A stretch of 64,000 nucleotides of DNA. It comes from Shewanella corallii (GTDB lineage Bacteria; Pseudomonadota; Gammaproteobacteria; Enterobacterales; Shewanellaceae). The stretch is taken from the NCBI RefSeq assembly GCF_023349125.1, contig NZ_JAKIKT010000001.1, positions 62,001 through 126,000 on the forward strand, in the 5' to 3' direction. The notes below the pieces were generated by a model. It had not been told where the DNA came from and did no database searches. It saw only the letters and a list, made by a program, of their open reading frames with translations. Made by a program: the position numbers and the translations under genes. Shown one piece after another: positions 17,724 to 26,360 of the stretch. Numbering within the stretch: position 1 is the stretch's first letter; every line of letters starts with the position of its first letter.

Positions 17724-18251
17724 ATGGATTCATCCGAAGAATCCGCCGGTCGTCTGCAGGGCGTTTTTCGGCAGATGGTCGCAGTTGTGCTTTTGCTCTT
17801 GGTGTTGGCGGTACTGGGTTACAGATATTTTGAGGCTGTCCCCGGGGTTGTTGCCCAGGGGCTGCAGTTAGAGCAGACCCGACTGTTGAATGTATTGGCC
17901 ATGACCCGCTCCAAATGGCTGGGAGAGGGCAAGCCACCAAAGCTGACCCTTGCATGGGTGGAGCGAGTGGATATGGCAGGAACCAGTGATGATGAGGCCG
18001 TCTCTTTGGAGCACAGTCGTCCATCACAGGTTGCTATGGCTGATGGTGGCTGGCCTTTGCCCCATGAGCAGAGTCAGTCAGGCTGTGAAACCTTATGGTA
18101 TCAATTGCTTGGCGTCCGGCCTGACGGTGAGGATCTGCTGGTTGAGTATGATGCAGACTCCCGCGCATGCTGGTTTATGGCACCGGATGGCAGTCGCCTC
18201 AGCTATCAGCTGCAATCCGGTGAGGTGACTTTTTTAACGGGTGGCAGATGA
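17724..18251 (+). CDS. mshF: MSHA biogenesis protein MshF
   Basis: Small inner-membrane protein, last gene of the assembly part of the locus. One N-terminal transmembrane helix at about residues 20-37 (V-A-V-V-L-L-L-L-V-L-A-V-L-G) is followed by a periplasmic domain. A strong GGAGG ribosome site lies before the ATG. 175 residues. It lacks a prepilin cleavage motif. Its function in MSHA assembly is poorly defined; the call rests on position and overall form. Confidence 0.8.
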   Translation: MDSSEESAGRLQGVFRQMVAVVLLLLVLAVLGYRYFEAVPGVVAQGLQLEQTRLLNVLAMTRSKWLGEGKPPKLTLAWVERVDMAGTSDDEAVSLEHSRPSQVAMADGGWPLPHEQSQSGCETLWYQLLGVRPDGEDLLVEYDADSRACWFMAPDGSRLSYQLQSGEVTFLTGGR

Positions 18252-18320
18252 TGATCACAATCTGCTTTTTAATGTGAGATTAATTGGTAAAATGGACAGG
18301 TTATAGTCTATGGGGGAAGG

Positions 18321-18932
18321 ATGAAGAGACAACAGCAGGGTTTCTCTCTGATCGAATTGGTTATTGTGATCGTTATCCTCGGGTTGTTGGCTGCTACGGC
18401 CATTCCCAGGTTTTTGAACGTCACTGACGATGCAGAGAACGCAAGTGTCGACGGTGTTGCCGGTGGTTTGGCTACTGCCGTCGGCTTTGTGCGTGCACAG
18501 TGGGAAGTAGAAGGTCGCAACAACGACAATGTGGTGTTGGATGGCAGCCGGGTGACTCTGGATAGCCGTTTCGGTTTCCCTACCGGCGCAGTAACAGGCG
18601 GTACTCAGGTCACCAATGCTACGCAAATGACGGATACCTCCTGTCAACAGGTGTTTAACAATGTTTTGCAAAATGCACCACGAAATGTGTTATACAATCA
18701 AGATGCTAGGGATAAGCGTTATACAGTAAAAGTGCTGGATGGTGCTGGTGGCAGCGGCATCTCCATTGATGGTGAAACCGTAAACAATCTGGATCTGTGT
18801 TTATTCCACCAGGTTGCGTCGTTAAAGCTTGACCCAAATACGGGGATTCCGGAAGGAACGCTGGATCTTTCTCTCGGGAAAGGTGTGGTATACAACCCGG
18901 GTACGAGTCAGGTGTTGAGCTTTACCAACTGA
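18321..18932 (+). CDS. mshB: MSHA pilin protein MshB (minor pilin)
   Basis: Type IV prepilin-like protein. The N-terminus M-K-R-Q-Q-Q-G then F-S-L-I-E-L gives a short basic leader cut by prepilin peptidase after Gly, with the conserved Glu at +5 and a hydrophobic helix up to about residue 30. The C-terminal half has a cysteine pair (D-T-S-C and D-L-C-L-F) suited to a disulphide-bounded D-region. 203 residues. It lies 69 bases after mshF, so a promoter for the pilin part of the locus may lie in that gap. Prepilin peptidase itself is not in this window. Confidence 0.9.
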   Translation: MKRQQQGFSLIELVIVIVILGLLAATAIPRFLNVTDDAENASVDGVAGGLATAVGFVRAQWEVEGRNNDNVVLDGSRVTLDSRFGFPTGAVTGGTQVTNATQMTDTSCQQVFNNVLQNAPRNVLYNQDARDKRYTVKVLDGAGGSGISIDGETVNNLDLCLFHQVASLKLDPNTGIPEGTLDLSLGKGVVYNPGTSQVLSFTN

Positions 18933-18997
18933 TAATTGCGTAAAGCGTTTTGTATTTTGTCACTACTGGTGGCAGCTAAAGTAGAGAAGGTTGAGTT

Positions 18998-19501
18998 ATG
19001 AAAAGACAACAAGGTTTTACCCTAATCGAACTGGTAGTAGTGATCATTATCCTCGGTATTCTGGCGGTAACCGCTGCGCCTAAGTTTATTAATCTGCAGT
19101 CTGATGCTCGTGTGTCTGCCTTGGAAGGAATGAAAAGCTCAATCCAGGGCGCCAACAGTCTGGTTTACTCCAAAGCAGCTCTGTCTGGAGAGCAAAATGA
19201 ATCTACTTTTGATCTAGATGTAGGGACAGGGACAGATGTTGCTATCGCATATGGCTATATGCAAGCGACATTGGCTTCGATTGAAGCGGGTACTGATGTT
19301 ACATTTAACGTCGGCACCAGTGCGACCGATTCCACTATAGTGACTGACAACAATGCTGATTGGACTATATTTGCTGATTCAGGTGTTGCAACTATATGGC
19401 AAGTAGGTGCTCCAGATACATGTCGTTTCACTTACACACAAGCTGCTGCGCTTAATGGGACTCCTCAGTATTCTGCTGTTCCTGCAGCGTCAAACTGCTA
19501 A
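18998..19501 (+). CDS. mshA: MSHA major pilin MshA
   Basis: Major subunit of the mannose-sensitive haemagglutinin-type pilus. Leader M-K-R-Q-Q-G, cut before F-T-L-I-E-L, hydrophobic helix [19 protein letters not shown]. The C-terminus has two cysteines (D-T-C-R-F and A-S-N-C at the very end) that would bound the D-loop. 167 residues, normal for MshA. The gene is followed at once by a strong terminator inside the locus, as expected if the major pilin transcript is made in excess over the downstream minor pilins. The middle part (Gly/Thr/Asp rich) is the variable surface region. Confidence 0.95.
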   Translation: MKRQQGFTLIELVVVIIILGILAVTAAPKFINLQSDARVSALEGMKSSIQGANSLVYSKAALSGEQNESTFDLDVGTGTDVAIAYGYMQATLASIEAGTDVTFNVGTSATDSTIVTDNNADWTIFADSGVATIWQVGAPDTCRFTYTQAAALNGTPQYSAVPAASNC

Positions 19502-19515
19502 TTAGTCTGTTTATT

Positions 19516-19542
19516 AAAAGGCCTGCCCAGCAGGCCTTTTTT
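19516..19542 (+). terminator. intra-locus terminator after mshA
   Basis: AAAAGGCCTG, loop CCCAG, CAGGCCTTTT and further T residues, 15 bases after the mshA stop. Genes downstream need either read-through or their own promoter. Confidence 0.92.
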
Positions 19543-19641
19543 GTATCTATGCCATGAGTTTGTCATACTCACTAGTAGTGTTTTTTACAGTGCTGTCAGC
19601 CGCTTGCCCTGTGGCGAGCAATATCGTTGAGGAGAGGCCCG

Positions 19642-20136
19642 GTGCCGGGAATCATCAAACCTCAATCGGGATTTACCCTGGTTGAACTTGTAGTCACCAT
19701 TTTGCTAATCGCTATATTGTCGGTTACCGTACTGCCGCGCCTGTTGTCTTCCACCAGTGTCAGCAGTTTTACCCTGAGAGATGAAGTGATTGGGGAGTTG
19801 CGCAAGGCACAGTTGATGGCGCTCAATAATGCCGACCGCTGTTATCGATTCAACGCCACTACCTCAGGCTATCAAATTGTTCATTACAACGGCCGCAGCG
19901 GTGACCTTTGCAGCGGCACTGTCGAACGTACCGATGCGCTGCAGGATCTGCCAAGAGGAACATCCCTCACCCTGACTCCCAATGCTTCTCAAACCTTCTT
20001 CCTCGACTTTAACCGTCTTGGGCAGGCCTTTTGGGGCGCCGGATCTGTGTGCGCCGGTAACTGCTTACAGATAACCGCCGATGACACTACGAGTATTGCC
20101 ATTGAAGCCCAGGGGTATATCCATGAAGGCAGTTAA
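19642..20136 (+). CDS. mshC: MSHA minor pilin MshC
   Basis: Type IV minor pilin or pseudopilin. Prepilin motif Q-S-G then F-T-L-V-E-L-V, hydrophobic helix to about residue 35. It has four cysteines in the C-terminal domain. The chosen start is GTG 19642, preceded by GAGGAGA at good distance, giving a 10-residue leader; an in-frame TTG at 19627 is possible but would put the ribosome site inside the gene. It ends overlapping mshD by 14 bases. Confidence 0.87.
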   Translation: MPGIIKPQSGFTLVELVVTILLIAILSVTVLPRLLSSTSVSSFTLRDEVIGELRKAQLMALNNADRCYRFNATTSGYQIVHYNGRSGDLCSGTVERTDALQDLPRGTSLTLTPNASQTFFLDFNRLGQAFWGAGSVCAGNCLQITADDTTSIAIEAQGYIHEGS

Positions 20137-20623
20137 ATACCGGTCGCAGGGTTTTACCCTTATCGAAATGGTCGTTGGCATGATGGTGCTGGCGGTGGCC
20201 CTGGTGATGTTGGGCACTATGCTTTTCCCTCAGGCGGACAGGGCGGCAGACACACTGTATCGGGTTCGCAGCGCTGAGCTTGGGCATTCTGTAATGAATG
20301 AGATATGGGGCAAGCGCTACGACGACAATGCTGATGCCAATGGTGGCACGCCCTGTGGTACCAATGGCTTACCCGCCTGCACGACAGTGCCTGGTCCGGA
20401 GGCTGGTGAAAGTCGGGATGACTGGGATGATATTGATGACTACAACGGCATGAACCAGAACTCTCAGATGTTGGACTCCAGCCAGACTTATGCGGATATT
20501 TATCCTGGCTATGGTCTGGCGGTCTCCGTGGGCAGCGGCAATACTACCCGTTTGATTACAGTGACGGTAACCACGCCTAATGGCGAAGCGATTACCTTCA
20601 ATGGTGTCAGGAGTAACTATTGA
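20123..20623 (+). CDS. mshD: MSHA minor pilin MshD
   Basis: Minor pilin with leader ending Y-R-S-Q-G then F-T-L-I-E-M-V and a hydrophobic helix of Met/Val/Ala. The soluble domain has an Asn/Asp/Gly-rich stretch and a close cysteine pair (T-P-C-G and P-A-C-T). 166 residues from ATG 20123, which lies inside the end of mshC. The stop overlaps the mshO start by one base. Confidence 0.87.
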   Translation: MKAVKYRSQGFTLIEMVVGMMVLAVALVMLGTMLFPQADRAADTLYRVRSAELGHSVMNEIWGKRYDDNADANGGTPCGTNGLPACTTVPGPEAGESRDDWDDIDDYNGMNQNSQMLDSSQTYADIYPGYGLAVSVGSGNTTRLITVTVTTPNGEAITFNGVRSNY

Positions 20624-21474
20624 TGGTTAAGCGTCAGTTGCATCAATGCGGTAAAAAGAGCCTTTATCAGCGCGGTTTTACCCTGGTGGAGATGGTCACT
20701 GTGATTATCATTCTGGGGATTCTGGCGGTGGGCGTCACCAGCTTTATCGTGTTCGGTACCCGGATTTTCCTGGATTCTACATCCGTGGATCAGGTGTTAA
20801 GTCAAAGCCGGTTTGCCCTTGAGCGAATGACCCGTGATATCCGCAATGCCGCACCCAACAGCTTAAGAGTGCGCAGTAATGGCAGCCTGTGGCAGTGTTT
20901 GGAGTTTGTTCCTATTGAGGCAGCATCCAACTATCTGTCGATGCCGGTATACCCCAATGCCGCGTCCAATTCGGGGACGGCCATTGTGGCGCCGATGACT
21001 GTCAGTGCAAATTATATGGCGCTGATATATCCGCTGGTAACCTCTGATGTTTACACCAACCCTGAATCGACTACAGGTAAGCTGTTTTCCATCAATTCTG
21101 TGTCCACAGCAGCCAATGTCACTACCTATACTTTTAACCGTAATGTGCAGTTTGCTGAAGCATCACCAAGACAAAGATTTTTTTTAGTATCCCAGCCCAT
21201 CAGCTATTGTTTTATAAGGGGGGGAAGCAGTGTGAGCCTTTATCGGTATGCAAACTATGGCATTAACAATCCTACTCAGCTTGCTCCATCTGCTATGGGC
21301 ACAGGAGTTCTAATGGCTGAAGGTATCACCAATGATCTGGCGGCAGATGCACCGATTGAGTTGGAGCCGGCGACCCTGGTGAATAATGCCATTGTTATGC
21401 TGACTCCTGAATTCGAGGCTGTGGGTCAGAAGTTTAGATATCAACAACAGGTACAGGTGGTTAATGTCCCGTAA
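20623..21474 (+). CDS. mshO: MSHA minor pilin MshO
   Basis: Large minor pilin (about 283 residues) of the PilW/GspJ type. The leader is unusually long for a pilin, ending Y-Q-R-G before F-T-L-V-E-M-V. The hydrophobic helix [11 protein letters not shown] follows, then F-A-L-E-R-M-T-R-D-I-R-N-A, typical of the PilW family. The start is ATG 20623 with CAGGAG upstream; TTG 20620 is an alternative. The end overlaps mshP by 11 bases. Confidence 0.87.
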   Translation: MVKRQLHQCGKKSLYQRGFTLVEMVTVIIILGILAVGVTSFIVFGTRIFLDSTSVDQVLSQSRFALERMTRDIRNAAPNSLRVRSNGSLWQCLEFVPIEAASNYLSMPVYPNAASNSGTAIVAPMTVSANYMALIYPLVTSDVYTNPESTTGKLFSINSVSTAANVTTYTFNRNVQFAEASPRQRFFLVSQPISYCFIRGGSSVSLYRYANYGINNPTQLAPSAMGTGVLMAEGITNDLAADAPIELEPATLVNNAIVMLTPEFEAVGQKFRYQQQVQVVNVP

Positions 21475-21928
21475 TTTTATGCGTTCCAGACAAAGTGGCA
21501 GTGCGCTTGTGGTGGGCATTTTTATCATCACAGTGATGTTTGTGCTTACTGCCGCATTGATTCGGGTACTGGGTGATGCTGATGACAACGTCAACCTGGA
21601 AGTCTGGGGCACAAGAGCCTTATTGGCAGCTAATAGCGGCGCGGACGCGGCTTTGGCCCAGCTATTTCCCCCCGGAGGCAGTGCAGCAACCGATTGCAGT
21701 GCAGTGGGAACCAGCTGGACGCCACCCAATCAACCCGGATTCAGTGGCTGTAGCATCAGCGTCGGCTGCAACTTGATAACTGTGAATTTTAATGGCGACA
21801 CCCTGCATCAGTTCACTTTGTCCAGTAATGCCGTTTGTGAGGCGGGACAATGCAGTGGCGGGGCAGGGGGAACCAGCAATTGCTTACGGGTAAACCGTAT
21901 GGTGGAGGTGCAGGCGCGTGTGGACTAG
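21464..21928 (+). CDS. mshP: MSHA biogenesis protein MshP
   Basis: Small membrane-anchored protein of the PilX type: Q-S-G-S-A-L-V-V-G-I-F-I-I-T-V-M-F-V-L at the N-terminus without the classic Glu-5 prepilin motif. A cysteine-rich C-terminal part follows (C-S-A, G-C-S, G-C-N, C-E, C-S, N-C). 154 residues. It overlaps mshO at its start and the first mshQ at its end. Confidence 0.85.
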   Translation: MSRNFMRSRQSGSALVVGIFIITVMFVLTAALIRVLGDADDNVNLEVWGTRALLAANSGADAALAQLFPPGGSAATDCSAVGTSWTPPNQPGFSGCSISVGCNLITVNFNGDTLHQFTLSSNAVCEAGQCSGGAGGTSNCLRVNRMVEVQARVD

Positions 21929-24900
21929 CCTCAGGGCGATAGGGATATCAATCGGGATGTGGCTGGCAATGATAATGCCAGCATGGGCGTTGCCGTTATG
22001 TGAAGATGTTTTCACTGAACCACCCCAGGGTAATCAGGGGCTGAATACCCTGCAACCTCCCAGTGGTATTTTGGCCCCGCCGCTCAGTAATTTCACCTGC
22101 AACAACAATGCTACCTGTGACTTTCCACAGGGAGATACAGATTATAATAACGCGACCTTCAGCAATGGCTCTAAACTGACGACCAATGGTCCAACTACTC
22201 GCCTTTATCTCAATTCTCTATCGTTAATCAATGCTGACATCAATGTCGATGGTGACCCCGAAGACTTATTTATCTATGTTGCCGGTAGCCTGAGTGTTTC
22301 AGGGCAGAATGACATTAACGCTATTATTTATGTGAACGGCTCCGTTAGTTTTTCCGGAAACGCCTCTTTGAACGGAGCTCTTGCCTCTGGAGGAGCACTA
22401 CAAGTTACGGGGAATACCGATGTTGATATTGACATTGGCTCGCTGGATGACGCTCAAATCAGTGATGTTTGTGCATCAGCGTTTGACCTTCAATTCGGAA
22501 GCACGTCTCAGCGCACAGTAACTTTTGCACGGGCATATCCTACTGGTGTTACTCCTCTGGTTTTCCTAATGCCAACGATAGATGCTGTTAGCCCTGCATC
22601 AGATGGCCCTGCTTCGCTGTTTTTAACCAGTGTCAGTGGCACAGGTTTCAGTTTCGAACAGCGGCAACCTTCTGGTTCTGACTTTGGCGCGGAGACGATG
22701 ACAAATGTTTCCTGGATAGCTGTGACGCCTGGTACTCATACACTCCCGAATGGAGATGTTCTGCAGGCTGGTTCTGTGATAACCAATCGCTGGCTTAGAA
22801 GGAACAACGGCAGTTATGAAACAGTGAACCTGGCTTCTGGGTTAGATGTCGCATTACATCAGCTACAGTCCCGAAATAACAACTGCTGGTTGACTTCAAC
22901 TTCTTTGCTGAGTAATCAAAGTATTCGTCTGTCTATGGATATGTCTCAGGTATACAGTAGTCGCCGTTGCCAACCGGGGAATATTGACCAGAATAATCTT
23001 GCCAATGAAACCATTGCTTACCTCGCACTGGATTCTGGCTCTGGCAATATGACGATTCACGGTGAGTCAATCAATTATCAGTTTGCCAATTTTAATATAG
23101 GTAATAACTCCCAGCTGTCTCAACAATGTGCCTTCAGCTCTTCGCTGACCGGATTTAGCTCACCTCCGGTATTAGTCGCTGGTAAGACTTCCCGCAATAG
23201 CTCTGAAGGTGGATGGCTCAGACGATGTCGTCTATCCAACTCGGCGGTTTCTATGGTGATAGATGAAGATCAGTTCAGAGATTCAGAGCGAAATCATACA
23301 AGGTTAGAGACCTATAGTGTCGCTGCCTTTGAAGTTGATGACAGTGACCCGTTAAAGTGCTTTGGTGACTCCTTTAGCAGTGGCAATATCAGCGATGACT
23401 GGGAGATTACCAAGCTGGGTAATTCGGTATCCCCCTCCATTGTCGGTGGCCGTCTGCGCATTACCGAAGATATCGGTGATCAGGCAAATTCCTTGACCTT
23501 CCAAAAATTGTTTCCTGCTGCTGATAATCTAGTGGTGGTAGAGTTCGATTATTACGCCTGGTCTGAATTTTCGGGCACGGGAGCTGACGGTGTCACCGTG
23601 ATTTTCTCCGATGGGACTGTTGACCCCAGGCCCGGTAGTTTTGGGGGCTCCTTAGGCTATGCTCAGCGTAACAATGGTGATCCCGGTTTTGCTGGTGGTT
23701 GGATCGGTGTAGGTCTTGACGAGTGGGGGAATTTTTCAAACCCCACCGAAGGGAGGATTGGCGGGCCGGGGTTTCGTCGCCAGGCAATTGCAATTCGCGG
23801 TTCAGAAGCTTCAGGCTACCGTTATTTGGCAGGTACAGCTGCGGGGTTGTCTCCTGCAATTGATGTACGGGGTACCAACACTGCTCAGCCCAATCATAGA
23901 TATCGAGTCAAACTGGATTCAAGAACCGCCGGTAGCACTATTGTTTCGGTTGAAAGAGATACCAGAAATGGAGCGGGCTATGTCGAGTTGGTGGCTCCTT
24001 TTGATGCACAGGCCATTGGGGGGCAAGGTGTTGTACCTGAAGACTTTATGTTGTCGCTGACAGGATCAACGGGGGGAGCTTACAATAACCACGAAATCGA
24101 CTTTTTTGAAGTGTGTGCCATCAAGGCCAATGATTTTGGTGGAAATGTCGATCATTTCGAGATCTCTTATTCATCCTCTCCCCTGACCTGTACACCTGAG
24201 GTAATGACCATTCGCGCGTGCGCCGATGCCAGTTGTAGTCAGCTAGTGACTGATCCGGTAACGGGCACCTTATCGCTTAGTGATTCCAGTATTGCTAACT
24301 GGGTAGGTGGTAGTGGTTTTAATTTGGTCAATGGCAGTGCACAAATCAGTTTGCAGGGTTTATCTACTTCGGCCGTGACCATTGGCGTGGAGCGGTCTAA
24401 TCCTGCCGCCGATAATCCCGTATTGTGCAGTCGTGGTGGAGCAACGCCCACTGCTGCCCAGTGTCAGCTGAGTTTTTCCGACAGTGGATTCCTGATTGAT
24501 GTGCCCGATAAGCTGGCTGGTCAGCCTGTTACTGCCAATATCACTGCTGTACGTTCGTCCGACGATGCGCTGGTGTGCACTCCGGCTTTCGCCAGTGTGA
24601 GCAAAGATATTGAATTCTGGAGCAGTTATAACTCTCCTGCGGCACCTGTTCCGGTTGGGGCTCAGCCTCAGGTAGCTCTGTTTGGCAACGATATAGGTCG
24701 AACTCAGGGTACAGCGTCAAGCATCACGGCCAGTTTTAATGCCCAGGGACAGGCTCAGTTGACACTGGATTATCCCGATGCCGGAAGCGTGAATTTGAAT
24801 GCCAGTTATTCAGGAGCGGTAGGGGATGATGATGAGGGTTTGACGTTCACCGGCTCAGGTAGTTTTATCAGTGCCCCAGCAGGGTTGTGCGTATCTCCGG

Positions 24901-26225
24901 AGTCAAGCTGCAGTGCGGCAGACGGAACTTGCCCGGTATTCAAGCGCGCCGGGGATACTTTCAAATTAACTGTCAGCGGCAGAGCCTGGGTGGCTGCCGA
25001 TGATGGTGACCTCTGCAACAACCCTGTGACGCCGAACTATGCTCATGCCGGTATTCAGCTGGGCTCTCAGTTAGTGGCTCCTGTAGGAGGCGCAACCGGG
25101 GCAATAGGCCTGACAACCTACAACCATTCTGTTGCTGTCACCGGAGAGCAGGAACTTGATCAATCTATCAGTGAAGTTGGAGTGTTTCGTTTCAGTGCAA
25201 CTCCGGCTGCAGATTATCTGGGCAGTAGCAGTGCTGTGGCAGATATCCCGGCTGCTGTAAGTGAGCCGGTCGGACGTTTTGTACCTGCCGAGTTTTTGTT
25301 GTCGACTGTCTCCCTGACCCCTTCCTGTGGCAGTGGCGGCGCTGCATTCAGCTATATGGGACAAGAGTTTTCTGTCAGCTTTACAGCCACCGCAAGAAAC
25401 CTGCAACAGGCGCAAACTCAGAACTTTGTTTCCTCAGCCTCAGCCTCCGCTAACTTTGCCAATGCCACGGCGCTTTTTGCTGCCGAAAATGCTGATTCCG
25501 GCGTGGATTTGGCAGCCAGACTGAGTGCGGTACCGTCGCTGAGCTGGGTTAATGGTGTGGCCACTGTCACTGGCCATGCAGTGAGTTTTAACCGTCCGAC
25601 AGCGCCGGGTATTGATGGGCCATTTGTGTCTCTGGATACCGGCATCATTATCCAGGATGGTGATGGCCTGGCAGAGATGGCCAACCCGGATATGGATGCC
25701 GGCGGCAGCGGTATTTGCAGCGGTTCCGCCTGCACATCTGTGAGGTTGGGAAGCCAACAGGTCTTGTTTGGCAGATTGGCCATGGACAATGTGTATGGTC
25801 CTGAGTCTGCACTGTTGCAGATGCCACTGCGCGCCGAGTACTGGAGTGGCAGCAGCTGGGCGACCAACCTGTTGGATAGCTGCACTGCTCAGGGCTCGGG
25901 TATTTCGGGCTTCAACCCTGCATTATTGTCTGCGGTAGATGACAGTAATGGATATAGTTATGACCCGGATCTTGGTACTGGCCAGGCCATTACTCGCAGT
26001 GGATCAGGAACTCTGGTTCAGGGGCAATCAAGCTTACGATGGCAATCCACGGGAAGCACCCTGTATCGCGGCTGGATACAGGCACCTCTGGCTTCACCCT
26101 CCTGGCTTAAATTTTACTGGAACTGGGATGGCAGCAGTCCAACCCAGGCTCAGGATCCAAGATCCAGTGCTTACTTTGGCACTTTCAGGGGGCATGACAA
26201 GAAGTTGCACTGGCGAGAGCAGTAG
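21918..26225 (+). CDS. mshQ: MshQ-type large surface protein, copy 1
   Basis: Very large exported protein (1435 residues). The start is GTG 21918 with GGAGG nine bases upstream, inside the end of mshP. A signal peptide ends A-W-A before L-P-L-C. Modules in order: a short beta-helix or bactofilin-like region (about 80-170) with repeated V-x-G-S-L-S-V-S-G units; a paired beta region (about 185-475) with P-L-V-F-L-M-P-T-I; an L-type-lectin-like module (about 480-735) with D-G-V-T-V-I-F-S-D and G-G-W-I-G-V-G-L-D-E-W-G-N-F; and a long C-terminal region of the DUF6701/MshQ type ending F-G-T-F-R-G-H-D-K-K-L-H-W-R-E. Expected at the pilus tip or cell surface as an adhesin, by inference. First of three tandem copies. 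Confidence 0.88.
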   Translation: MWTSLRAIGISIGMWLAMIMPAWALPLCEDVFTEPPQGNQGLNTLQPPSGILAPPLSNFTCNNNATCDFPQGDTDYNNATFSNGSKLTTNGPTTRLYLNSLSLINADINVDGDPEDLFIYVAGSLSVSGQNDINAIIYVNGSVSFSGNASLNGALASGGALQVTGNTDVDIDIGSLDDAQISDVCASAFDLQFGSTSQRTVTFARAYPTGVTPLVFLMPTIDAVSPASDGPASLFLTSVSGTGFSFEQRQPSGSDFGAETMTNVSWIAVTPGTHTLPNGDVLQAGSVITNRWLRRNNGSYETVNLASGLDVALHQLQSRNNNCWLTSTSLLSNQSIRLSMDMSQVYSSRRCQPGNIDQNNLANETIAYLALDSGSGNMTIHGESINYQFANFNIGNNSQLSQQCAFSSSLTGFSSPPVLVAGKTSRNSSEGGWLRRCRLSNSAVSMVIDEDQFRDSERNHTRLETYSVAAFEVDDSDPLKCFGDSFSSGNISDDWEITKLGNSVSPSIVGGRLRITEDIGDQANSLTFQKLFPAADNLVVVEFDYYAWSEFSGTGADGVTVIFSDGTVDPRPGSFGGSLGYAQRNNGDPGFAGGWIGVGLDEWGNFSNPTEGRIGGPGFRRQAIAIRGSEASGYRYLAGTAAGLSPAIDVRGTNTAQPNHRYRVKLDSRTAGSTIVSVERDTRNGAGYVELVAPFDAQAIGGQGVVPEDFMLSLTGSTGGAYNNHEIDFFEVCAIKANDFGGNVDHFEISYSSSPLTCTPEVMTIRACADASCSQLVTDPVTGTLSLSDSSIANWVGGSGFNLVNGSAQISLQGLSTSAVTIGVERSNPAADNPVLCSRGGATPTAAQCQLSFSDSGFLIDVPDKLAGQPVTANITAVRSSDDALVCTPAFASVSKDIEFWSSYNSPAAPVPVGAQPQVALFGNDIGRTQGTASSITASFNAQGQAQLTLDYPDAGSVNLNASYSGAVGDDDEGLTFTGSGSFISAPAGLCVSPESSCSAADGTCPVFKRAGDTFKLTVSGRAWVAADDGDLCNNPVTPNYAHAGIQLGSQLVAPVGGATGAIGLTTYNHSVAVTGEQELDQSISEVGVFRFSATPAADYLGSSSAVADIPAAVSEPVGRFVPAEFLLSTVSLTPSCGSGGAAFSYMGQEFSVSFTATARNLQQAQTQNFVSSASASANFANATALFAAENADSGVDLAARLSAVPSLSWVNGVATVTGHAVSFNRPTAPGIDGPFVSLDTGIIIQDGDGLAEMANPDMDAGGSGICSGSACTSVRLGSQQVLFGRLAMDNVYGPESALLQMPLRAEYWSGSSWATNLLDSCTAQGSGISGFNPALLSAVDDSNGYSYDPDLGTGQAITRSGSGTLVQGQSSLRWQSTGSTLYRGWIQAPLASPSWLKFYWNWDGSSPTQAQDPRSSAYFGTFRGHDKKLHWREQ

Positions 26226-26360
26226 CAAAAAAGTGCTGCAGGTACGCCATAAGTTGCCTGAGTGGGGGATGCAGGAGTACGCTGTGTAACACAGTGATAC
26301 ATATGCCGCTTATTTGCCCGGTTTATTACCGGCTGCGGTTTTTGCAATAAGGCGCGTCCC

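Noticed and set aside
18933..18997. Sigma-54 promoter before mshA
   Set aside because: A TGGTGGCAG stretch is present but the GC/TTGC element at the required spacing is missing.
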